A DNA stretch of 64,000 nt, taken from contig NZ_CP113063.1 in NCBI RefSeq assembly GCF_026625785.1, forward strand, positions 62,001 through 126,000, read 5' to 3'. Made by a program: the position numbers and the translations under genes. Below the pieces are notes generated by a model, which was not told where the DNA came from, made no database searches, and saw only the letters and a program-made list of their open reading frames with translations. Shown here piece after piece: positions 7,825 through 15,016 of the stretch (positions are counted from its first letter, which is position 1; the number at the start of each line of letters is the position of its first letter). This DNA comes from Gordonia sp. SL306. GTDB lineage: Bacteria > Actinomycetota > Actinomycetes > Mycobacteriales > Mycobacteriaceae.

Positions 7825-8475
7825 ATGCGTCTCACCAAATACACCCACGCCACCGTCACCCTGTCCAAGGATGACAACACGCTGCTGATCGACCCGGGAA
7901 CGTTCACCCCCGATGCTGCGGAGTTGCTCGCCGCCGCCGACGCCGTCCTCATCACCCACGAGCACTTCGATCATTTCGACGCCGAGAAGATCGTGGCCGC
8001 CATGAAGGAGCGGGACGGGCTGCATCTGTACGGTCCCGCGTCTATCGCCGGCGCGCTGTCGGAGGTCGCGGACCGTGTGCATGCGGTCTCGACCGGGGAG
8101 TCCTTCGAGATCGCCGGGTTCACGGTCGAGACCTTCGTCGCCGACCACGCGGTGATCCATCCGGAGATCCCCCTGGTCGACAACGTCGGATTCCTGATCG
8201 ATCACAGCGTCTTCCACCCCGGCGACGCGTACCTGAATCCGGGCCGCCCGATCGAGACGCTGTTGCTTCCCGTCAGCGGACCCTGGATCTCCACCGAACA
8301 GGCCATCGACTTCGTGCGGGCGGTAGCGCCGAAGCTCAGTATCGCCATCCACGACGTCATGCTCAGTGACACCGGAAAGGCGTCGACCGGTATGTTCCTC
8401 GGCGCGGATTCGCTGACCGGGACACCGTTGGAGGTGCTCGCCGTCGGCGAGGATCGGGAGCTGGCGGGCGCGTGA
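7825..8475 (+). CDS. Metallo-beta-lactamase-fold hydrolase (UlaG-like)
   Basis: The 216-residue product carries the zinc motif THEHFDHFD (HxHxDH) after LLIDPGTFTPDAAELL, then a further ligand in VADHAVIH and an aspartate in FHPGDAYL. This is the compact single-domain MBL fold of the UlaG/RNase Z-like 'MBL fold metallo-hydrolase' group. Its substrate is unknown. ATG 7825 is chosen because GGAGG ends five bases upstream and MRLTKYTHATVTL is a typical N-terminus; an open frame extends further upstream but has no ribosome site. Control by the divergent MarR protein is likely. Confidence 0.85.
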   Translation: MRLTKYTHATVTLSKDDNTLLIDPGTFTPDAAELLAAADAVLITHEHFDHFDAEKIVAAMKERDGLHLYGPASIAGALSEVADRVHAVSTGESFEIAGFTVETFVADHAVIHPEIPLVDNVGFLIDHSVFHPGDAYLNPGRPIETLLLPVSGPWISTEQAIDFVRAVAPKLSIAIHDVMLSDTGKASTGMFLGADSLTGTPLEVLAVGEDRELAGA

Positions 8476-8485
8476 GTCTGGTCGG

Positions 8486-8529
8486 GGTCTCGATACGCCA
8501 CTCACTCCGTTCGCGGCTACTCGACCGGC
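8486..8529. repeat. Dispersed intergenic palindromic repeat, copy A
   Basis: The element begins GGTCTCGATACGCC and ends GGCTACTCGACC; the ends pair through TCGA and GCC with a short internal loop. Three related elements occur at 14759, 27693 and 28714. It sits between the MBL-fold gene and the DUF2461 gene. Confidence 0.7.
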
Positions 8530-8581
8530 AGAGGGTAGGCGGGCCCCTCGACCGTCAGCAGGCCCGCGTAATCTCACCTGC

Positions 8582-9214
8582 ATGACGTTCGAGGGCTTTC
8601 CCGAGGCCGCACTCGACTTCTACGACGACCTCGAGATGGACAACACCAAGACTTTCTGGGAGGCGAACAAGGAGGTCTATCGTTCGGCTGTCGCGGACCC
8701 GATGCGTGCCCTGACGGACGCCCTCGCCGACGAATTCGGCCCGGCCAAGATCTTTCGCCCCTACCGCGACGTGCGGTTCTCCAAGGACAAGACGCCGTAC
8801 AAAACCCACCAGGGAGCATTCGTCGGGCTCGGTCCGGCGACCGGATATTACGTGCAGATCGGTGCACCGGGCGTACGCGTCGGTGCGGGCTTCTACGAGG
8901 CGTCCGGCGAGCGCCTCGCCGCACTGCGGGCCGCAATCGACCATGACCGCCACGGTCGCGACCTGGAACGGCTGCTGAAGAAGCTCGCGAAGGCCGGCTG
9001 GGAGGTCGGCGGCGACAAGCTCAAGACCTCCCCACGCGGGTGGGACGCCGACCACCCGCGCATCGACCTGCTGCGCCACAAATCACTCACCGTCGGCCGG
9101 GACTACGGATTCGAGAAGGTGATCCACACCGCCGCCCTGGTCGATCGCATCCGCACGGACTGGCGCGCCACGGCCCCGCTCGTCGACTGGGTCGTGCGGC
9201 ACGGATCTCCTTAG
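8582..9214 (+). CDS. DUF2461 (TIGR02453-type) family protein
   Basis: The 210-residue protein matches the DUF2461 pattern: an N-terminal FPEAALDFYDDLEMDNTKTF, then the central FRPYRDVRFSKDKTPYKTHQ and GYYVQIG, and the conserved GAGFYEASGERLAALR. The family is widespread in bacteria and fungi and has no established biochemical function. It converges on the HD-GYP/LuxR gene, the two stop codons overlapping by four bases. Confidence 0.85.
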   Translation: MTFEGFPEAALDFYDDLEMDNTKTFWEANKEVYRSAVADPMRALTDALADEFGPAKIFRPYRDVRFSKDKTPYKTHQGAFVGLGPATGYYVQIGAPGVRVGAGFYEASGERLAALRAAIDHDRHGRDLERLLKKLAKAGWEVGGDKLKTSPRGWDADHPRIDLLRHKSLTVGRDYGFEKVIHTAALVDRIRTDWRATAPLVDWVVRHGSP

Positions 9215-10776
9215 CCGGAAAGGTCTTCGGCGGCCGGACCGACGAGCCCGTGTCGTAAGGCGTAGAGGCTCGCGCCCACCCGGTTGGCGGCGCCGATCTT
9301 GGTGTACGTCCGCTCGACGTGATTGCGTACGGTCTTCTCACTCAGTACGAGCCGAGTTGCGATCTCCCGGTTGGACATTCCGCGCGCCACCAGGCCGAGG
9401 ATCTCGGTCTCGCGGGGAGTGAGCGCATCGTCGCGGCGGATCCGGACCCGCTTGTGTCCGGCGGCAGCCAGAACCGCCTCGACACAATCGCCGTCGAGCG
9501 CTCCACGGTCGGCACGTCGCTTGATCCGGGCGTCCGCCTCCTCGTCGGACAGCGCCGCACGGTACGGCCGGGGCTCGACCGCCGACCGGAAGGCGACCGC
9601 AGCAGCCACCAACCGCTGTCCGCGGCCGAGTGCGGCGCCGCCGATCCCGAGCGGATAGCCAGTGCCGTCGAGGTGTTCGTGATGCGAACGCGCGATTGCC
9701 GCGATGTCGTCAAAACCGGGAATCCGCATGAGGACTCGGTCGGTGAGGTACGGGTGCATCCTGACCCGCTCCCACTCGGCCCCGGTCAACTCTCCCGGTT
9801 TCGACCAGATCTGACTCGACACACCGATTCGGCCGACGTCGTGGAGGTACCCTGCGCGCCGCACGCTGTCGATCTCGACCGCGGACATCCCGAGATGTCC
9901 GGCAGCGGTGTCCACGATCTCGGCCACCACGCGCGAATGACCGAGCGCAAAGGGACATTTGAGGTCACCGAAGTCACCGATCGCCCTCACCAGCGCATCC
10001 AGGCCGGGCTCGTCGAGAGCGATCTCCGAGTCGGGGGCGAGGCTCATCGCACTACTCCACGGATCATCTCCGACCACCGACAGCACACCCTCGGGGTCGG
10101 TGACGAACGCGTCGACGACCGCGGGATCGAAATGACCGCCGCGGCGGCTGCGCGCCATCGCGACCGCACCGTCGACCCCGTACGTCCGGTGGTGCACCTC
10201 CACCATGTCGGCCAGTTGCGCCACGCGCATCTCGATCGGGATGCTCTCCGCCGACACGCCGTTCGGCAGTCCTCCGCCGTCGTACCGCTCATAGGTGAAG
10301 GCAATCGCATGCTCCACGTCCGAGCCCAGCCCGATGTGCCGTGCCAGGGCCGCCGCCGACATACAGTGCGAATGCACCAAGGTCGCGATCTGCCCGCGCG
10401 CGTCACGGAACAACGTCGCCATCGTCTTCACGCGGTAGCCGATCGGCTCCCCACGCGCCACATTGCCGAGCAGGAATCGGAAGTACGGAATCCCCGACCA
10501 GTCAACGAGATACGCGTCGCTTCGCACCGCGATGTCGTCGCCGAACCACCGTGCGTACTCCTGCGAATCCGCATGACACCCGATCCACATCAGCAGGGTC
10601 GCATAGTAGGTCGTGTCGCGCTGGGTCCGGTCCAGCCCGAGCCGATCGGACAACCGGCAGGCGATGACCGCCGAGCGCAACATGTGCTCGGCGGGCTGGC
10701 CGAGCCCGAGGTCGATGGCGACCGAGAGCCCGGCCAACACCTCCACGCGCCGCGGCAGCGGGGATCGCCCGGTCAT
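9211..10776 (-). CDS. HD-GYP domain protein with C-terminal LuxR-type HTH
   Basis: The roughly 521-residue product has a C-terminal HD-GYP module with HDVGRIG and, further on, HHEHLDGTGYP, the signature of cyclic-di-GMP phosphodiesterases and related metal phosphohydrolases. After it comes a LuxR/GerE helix-turn-helix (LTPRETEILGLVARGMSNRE, then SEKTVRNHVERTYTKIGA). An N-terminal half with HSHCMSAAALARHIG and YERYDGGGLPNG looks like a second, degenerate HD domain. It may couple nucleotide or phosphate sensing to transcription. ATG 10776 is preferred; an in-frame start at 10827 is possible. Ribosome sites are weak for both. Confidence 0.82.
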   Translation of the reverse strand: MTGRSPLPRRVEVLAGLSVAIDLGLGQPAEHMLRSAVIACRLSDRLGLDRTQRDTTYYATLLMWIGCHADSQEYARWFGDDIAVRSDAYLVDWSGIPYFRFLLGNVARGEPIGYRVKTMATLFRDARGQIATLVHSHCMSAAALARHIGLGSDVEHAIAFTYERYDGGGLPNGVSAESIPIEMRVAQLADMVEVHHRTYGVDGAVAMARSRRGGHFDPAVVDAFVTDPEGVLSVVGDDPWSSAMSLAPDSEIALDEPGLDALVRAIGDFGDLKCPFALGHSRVVAEIVDTAAGHLGMSAVEIDSVRRAGYLHDVGRIGVSSQIWSKPGELTGAEWERVRMHPYLTDRVLMRIPGFDDIAAIARSHHEHLDGTGYPLGIGGAALGRGQRLVAAAVAFRSAVEPRPYRAALSDEEADARIKRRADRGALDGDCVEAVLAAAGHKRVRIRRDDALTPRETEILGLVARGMSNREIATRLVLSEKTVRNHVERTYTKIGAANRVGASLYALRHGLVGPAAEDLSG

Positions 10777-10842
10777 GAGCCCATTGTCGACCTGTTGCCG
10801 GTGCGATGTCAGCCGTCTGCGGTGCATTGGGTGACCGGCCGA

Positions 10843-11652
10843 TCAGGCACGGTGACGCAGGCCGGGGAGGAGCATGGGCACCCGCTTGCGGTACGCCAGG
10901 TAATCGGCACCGAACGCGCGGACCAGGTCCCGCTCCTCCAACTGGATACCGAGGAGGACGAATCCGGTGGTCGCGATGGCGAAGACGAGGTGTCCGACGG
11001 TCATCGTCGGTGCCACCCAGAACGCGATGAGGAAGCCGAGATAGATGGGATGGCGCACTATTCCGTACCAGAGCGGTGTGACGAACCGGTACGTCGGCGC
11101 CGGACGACCTCGCGCATCGGCGATCACCTGCCGCAGTCCGAAGAGATCGAAGTGGTCGATGAGGATTGTCGACGCCAAGACGAGTAGCCAACCCGCCAGC
11201 GACACCGCGACCAGGACGCTCGACAATCGCGTTCCGGACACGTCCCAGAGCTCGGCCGTCATCGGACACCACCACCACATCAGTGCGGCGAGGCACAACG
11301 AGGCGGCGAGCACATAGGTGCTGCGCTCTACCGTGGCCGGCACGATGCGCGTCCACCACCGTTTGAAGCCTGCGCGGGCCATCACGCTGTGCTGCGCGGC
11401 GAAGAGCGTCAGCAACAAGACATTCACCAGCAGCGCGATCTCCGCTGGGACGGTCGGGCCGCCACGATCGATGGTCCGGGGAACGAGATCAGTGTCGCCG
11501 ATCGACATGCGGATGTCCTCGACGAAAGCGATGGCCCAGGAGAACACCAGCAGGAAAAGGACATACGCGGTTGCGCCGTATCCGACGGCGGCGATCCGCG
11601 CGGCAAACGCGCCGGCCCCGGGGGCCCGGCGACGCATCGTCGTCGTCATCAC
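10843..11652 (-). CDS. mddA: MddA-like methanethiol S-methyltransferase family membrane protein
   Basis: This 269-residue integral membrane protein of the NnrU/isoprenylcysteine methyltransferase superfamily has about six hydrophobic segments. Characteristic pieces are LFAAQHSVMARAGFKRWW, LIDHFDLFGLRQV, and the C-terminal GIVRHPIYLGFLIAFW with EERDLVRAFGADYLAYR. MddA-type enzymes methylate methanethiol to dimethyl sulfide using S-adenosylmethionine. The resemblance is good but close NnrU-like relatives have other or unknown roles, so the substrate is inferred. Its start overlaps the stop of the next upstream gene by four bases, indicating coupled translation. Confidence 0.7.
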   Translation of the reverse strand: MMTTTMRRRAPGAGAFAARIAAVGYGATAYVLFLLVFSWAIAFVEDIRMSIGDTDLVPRTIDRGGPTVPAEIALLVNVLLLTLFAAQHSVMARAGFKRWWTRIVPATVERSTYVLAASLCLAALMWWWCPMTAELWDVSGTRLSSVLVAVSLAGWLLVLASTILIDHFDLFGLRQVIADARGRPAPTYRFVTPLWYGIVRHPIYLGFLIAFWVAPTMTVGHLVFAIATTGFVLLGIQLEERDLVRAFGADYLAYRKRVPMLLPGLRHRA

Positions 11653-12389
11653 GCCATCTCCGATCGGGCCGCGACCACGTCGTCAGCCGAGGGGATCGGC
11701 GATGTGAAACTCGCCTGTCCGACAAAGAACAACCCGCGCTGGGGTAACCAGAAATCCCCGAGGGCCGCCTGGACGTCGAGCGGGCCGGGGGCGCCGAGAT
11801 CCTGCCCCCGATGGGTGGCCTCGGCGGTCGCCACCCGCCAGACCTGAAGCGGGGTGGCCCGGAACCGATGCCCGTTCGGCGTCCGGCCACACAATCGCAT
11901 GCGGCCGGCGCCCAGCACGGCCCCTGCCATCGGACCCATGGCAGTCAAGACCGACGGGCTGGTCAGTGCCCGCAGGGGCATCATGGCACCCATCGCGGTC
12001 AAGATCCTCGTGGCAGGAGACGACGCCAGACCGATCCGCCAGTGCAGGGCGTCGCCGAGAGTCACCTCGACATCGGACTCGCCGGTCCAGGCGATGTCGA
12101 TGGAGGGAACCCGCCGAACGTCCGCGGCCGCGCCGAAGTAGCGGGGACAGCTCGCCTCCGGATCGGTTGTCGTGTGGATTGTCCACCTGCCCTGCGGGTC
12201 TCGGTGCCAGATCGTCCGGTAGGGAGCGCCGAGCGAACTGGCGACCATCTCGCGCAGCGCGAGATAGTGGCCTGATGCGAAGGGCATCCCCATGATGCCG
12301 TAACCGGCGAACCGTTCGTCGGTTCCACCCGGCAGTTCGGGACGTGCGCGCAGGGCGGTGACCGCCTCGTGAGGAGTGTGGGTGCTCAT
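11649..12389 (-). CDS. Hypothetical protein coupled to the methyltransferase
   Basis: I do not recognise this 246-residue protein. It appears soluble with a hydrophobic middle segment (MGAMMPLRALTSPSVLTAMG), and it has clusters such as HYLALREMVASSLG and IWHRDPQGRWTIHTTTDPEA. No catalytic signature is evident. ATG 12389 is the most likely start; an in-frame ATG at 12410 exists. Because it overlaps the MddA-like gene by ATGA, the two probably act in the same process. Confidence 0.7.
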   Translation of the reverse strand: MSTHTPHEAVTALRARPELPGGTDERFAGYGIMGMPFASGHYLALREMVASSLGAPYRTIWHRDPQGRWTIHTTTDPEASCPRYFGAAADVRRVPSIDIAWTGESDVEVTLGDALHWRIGLASSPATRILTAMGAMMPLRALTSPSVLTAMGPMAGAVLGAGRMRLCGRTPNGHRFRATPLQVWRVATAEATHRGQDLGAPGPLDVQAALGDFWLPQRGLFFVGQASFTSPIPSADDVVAARSEMA

Positions 12390-12479
12390 GGGGTTCAGTT
12401 TGTGCCGCACCCCGCCGTCGGCGCGTGGGGCAAATGCCTCAGATGCAGATCAGGAGCGCAGACGCATGAGCCGAATTCC

Positions 12480-12890
12480 CTAGGAGACAACTCCGTCGAC
12501 GTACACCCACTGCCCGTCGAGACGTTCGAACCGGCTGCGCTCGTGAAGTGAGCCGCGGATCCCGCCCTGCCGATGGTGCGCGGTGAACACCACCTCGCCG
12601 GTGGTGTCGAACGGCGTTCCACCAGTAGTCGATTCGATGTCGAGTCGGTACCACTGCAAGGTGCCGTCGAGGTCGAGGATGCGGGGCCGCGTGCGCGGAT
12701 GCCAGCTCGCCAGCAGGTGATCGCGGTCGCCGACCGCGAACGCCGTGAACCGTGACCGCATCAGCGCCTCGGCGGTTCCGGCCTGCCGCTCGCCGGCAAG
12801 GATCGGACCGCAGCATTCGTCGAGGGTCAGGCCCGACAGACACGGGCACCGCTCGCTTCCCGACCGGACGTTCCTCGAAATGCTCACCAT
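12480..12890 (-). CDS. YchJ-family (UPF0225) protein with SEC-C-like cysteine motif
   Basis: The 136-residue product has the family's N-terminal zinc-type motif RCPCLSGLTLDECCGP, then the conserved AEALMRSRFTAFAVGDRDHL and LLASWHPRTRP, ending in the NTF2-like core. Proteins of this family are small and of unknown function; the Cys cluster resembles the SEC-C metal site of SecA. ATG 12890 is taken as start because a longer version from 12941 adds an arginine-rich segment atypical of the family. Confidence 0.8.
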   Translation of the reverse strand: MVSISRNVRSGSERCPCLSGLTLDECCGPILAGERQAGTAEALMRSRFTAFAVGDRDHLLASWHPRTRPRILDLDGTLQWYRLDIESTTGGTPFDTTGEVVFTAHHRQGGIRGSLHERSRFERLDGQWVYVDGVVS

Positions 12891-12976
12891 CGTGAGCCTA
12901 GGCCCTCGAAACCGTCGACAGCGGATTGACAGCGTGCGCACACGCCGACCGCAGCACCGAACGGTGTGATGACATC

Positions 12977-13297
12977 ATGATCACCACCGAAAACACCTCG
13001 ACCGACACAGTTCTCGTCGTCATGGACGGCAGTACCCGCGCACACGCCATCGTTCACCAGGTCCTCCGATCGGGGCGCAACGTCGTTCTGACGGGCCCGT
13101 CGTCGCACGATGTCGTCCCGTTTGTCGATGCCGCCGTACGCGATCGCGTGTGGGCCGTCGTCTCCGATCCGTCGGATCCCGACCAGGTCGCCGCGGTCAT
13201 CGAGCGCGCCATCGACATCGTCGGGCCGGTCATCATGATCGTCGACCCGAGCGGCCTGCTGTCCGACGTCCGATCCGCCGACCGACTGATCGCCTGA
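12977..13297 (+). CDS. Small hypothetical protein, Rossmann-like half-domain
   Basis: The 106-residue product reads like the first beta-alpha units of a short-chain dehydrogenase: a strand TVLVVMDGSTRAHAIVHQVL, a second strand NVVLTGPSS, and VWAVVSDPSDPDQVAAVIER before VGPVIMIVDPSGLL. It has no GxxxGxG nucleotide loop and no catalytic Tyr-x3-Lys, so it is unlikely to be an oxidoreductase on its own. It lies alone between divergent YchJ-like and downstream PLP-enzyme genes. Function unknown. Confidence 0.55.
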   Translation: MITTENTSTDTVLVVMDGSTRAHAIVHQVLRSGRNVVLTGPSSHDVVPFVDAAVRDRVWAVVSDPSDPDQVAAVIERAIDIVGPVIMIVDPSGLLSDVRSADRLIA

Positions 13298-13361
13298 CCC
13301 GACCGAACCGGTCGACGCTGAACCGCCGTACTGATTGCCGGGGTCGAGTAGCTTCTGATTC

Positions 13362-14753
13362 GTGTCCGGCAACGCCACCGACCCCGAGCCCACCGACGAC
13401 GAGCTGGTCCTGCTCGCAGATGCCGACCGGCGTGCGCGGACATGGACCGCCGGTATCGGATCGTCGGCTCGCCGCGTCTTCCCGTCCGCAGAGTCGCTGG
13501 CCGGATTGAGCCGTCTCGACGAGCCGCTCACCGCAGCGGGCAGGCCGGCAGGCGAGACGATCGCGATGCTCGACGAGGTGGCCGGTGACTGCGTTGTCGC
13601 CTCCAACGATCCGCGCTACTTCGGGTTCGTCGTCGGGTCGACACTCCCGGTGGCCGCAGCGGCAGAACGCATCGCTCTCGCATGGGACCAGTGCGCGTCG
13701 TCGTTCGACAACTCCCCCGCCGCGCACGTCCTGGAGAAGCAGGCGGGCCGATGGGTACTCGATGCACTTGATCTACCGCGCTCGTCGGCCGTCGGCTTCA
13801 CCACCAGCGCCACCGCAGGCGCCGTCACCGCAATAACCGCGGCGCGGCGGGCGCTCCTGCTCCGGCACGGATGGGACGTCGATCAGCGCGGTTTGCACGG
13901 TGCACCGACCGTCCGGGTCGTCATTGGCGAGTTGGCCCATATCACCGTCGTCCGGGCGCTGCGCATCCTCGGATTCGGGCTCGAGAACATCGAGCGAGCA
14001 CCGGTCGACGAGTACGGGCGAGTCACCGCGGCGGCGGTGCCCGATCTGGACGACATGACCCTCGTGATCCTGCAGGCCGGGGAGGTGAACACCGGCGAGT
14101 TCGATCCGTTCGCCGACATCATCCCCGCGGCGCGCCGGGCAGGTGCCTGGGTCCACGTCGACGGCGCGTTCGGACTGTGGGCACGGGCGTCGGGGACGCA
14201 TCGAGTTCTCACCACCGGGATCGACGCCGCCGACAGTTGGACGACCGACGGGCACAAGTGGCTCAACACGCCGTACGACAGCGCCATGGTGATCGTCCGG
14301 GACGCCGACGCGTTGTCGTCGGCGATGAACTCCGATGCCGTATATCTGGCCGGCCCGCCAGATGCGCAGAAGAACCTGACGCTCGAGTTCTCGCGTCGAG
14401 CGCGTGGGATACCGATCTGGGCCGTATTGCGCACACTGGGCGCCGGTGGTGTCGAGGAGCTGGTCGACCGCTGCGTCGCCCTGGCGGGGCATGCCGCGGA
14501 AGGACTGCGCGCCAACGGCTTCACGGTGCTCAACCGATGCGTGCTGAATCAGGTCCTGGTCCGGGCCGACACCCCGGACCGGACCCAGACTGTCCGGGAG
14601 CAACTGCAACAGAGTGGACGGGTGTGGTTCGGCCCGACAGTGTGGCAGGGCGAACCGGCATTTCGCATCTCGGTGTCGTCGTGGCGCACGCGACGGGAGC
14701 ACATCGACGAACTCGTCGAGCTTCTCACCGCGGAGCTCGCGCGTTCGCGGTGA
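13362..14753 (+). CDS. PLP-dependent group II decarboxylase/aminotransferase-like enzyme
   Basis: The 463-residue protein has the fold-type I pattern of pyridoxal-dependent decarboxylases: SSFDNSPAAHVLEKQAG near the N-terminus, AGEVNTGEFDPFADI, the cofactor aspartate in VHVDGAFGLWA and the Schiff-base lysine in TTDGHKWLN. Relatives decarboxylate aromatic or acidic amino acids, but many similar actinobacterial proteins are uncharacterised, so the substrate is not assigned. Translation starts with GTG at 13362. It is followed by a palindromic repeat and then the PTS gene. Confidence 0.82.
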   Translation: MSGNATDPEPTDDELVLLADADRRARTWTAGIGSSARRVFPSAESLAGLSRLDEPLTAAGRPAGETIAMLDEVAGDCVVASNDPRYFGFVVGSTLPVAAAAERIALAWDQCASSFDNSPAAHVLEKQAGRWVLDALDLPRSSAVGFTTSATAGAVTAITAARRALLLRHGWDVDQRGLHGAPTVRVVIGELAHITVVRALRILGFGLENIERAPVDEYGRVTAAAVPDLDDMTLVILQAGEVNTGEFDPFADIIPAARRAGAWVHVDGAFGLWARASGTHRVLTTGIDAADSWTTDGHKWLNTPYDSAMVIVRDADALSSAMNSDAVYLAGPPDAQKNLTLEFSRRARGIPIWAVLRTLGAGGVEELVDRCVALAGHAAEGLRANGFTVLNRCVLNQVLVRADTPDRTQTVREQLQQSGRVWFGPTVWQGEPAFRISVSSWRTRREHIDELVELLTAELARSR

Positions 14754-14758
14754 GTGCG

Positions 14759-14813
14759 GATCTCGATACGCCCCGGGCTCGCTACGCTCGCACGTGGCTA
14801 CTCGATCAGCGGG
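14759..14813. repeat. Dispersed intergenic palindromic repeat, copy B
   Basis: It starts at TCTCGATACGCCCC and ends at GGCTACTCGATCAGCGGG, with the internal block CTCGCTACGCTCGC. It is the same element as copies A, C and D, placed just after the PLP-enzyme stop codon. Confidence 0.7.
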
Positions 14814-15016
14814 AAGGGCAGCGGGATGAGCGCGCGACCACTCGCCGGGAAGGGCGTCGCGTCACGGTTGGCTACCGCCTTTGTCATCTCTCCGCGCCCG
14901 CGTCGTCGATCGATATAGCATCGCCAGACGCCGGGCACCTGTCGACCTCGTCGTGACGGGCTTGGGGCAACAACTCAATGGTCGAACCCAGGTACGGGCA
15001 TTCTCAAGGGAGAGTC

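Noticed and set aside
9319..11187. A 622-codon plus-strand reading opposite the HD-GYP gene
   Set aside because: His/Arg/Asp-rich antisense artefact without a ribosome site or domain.
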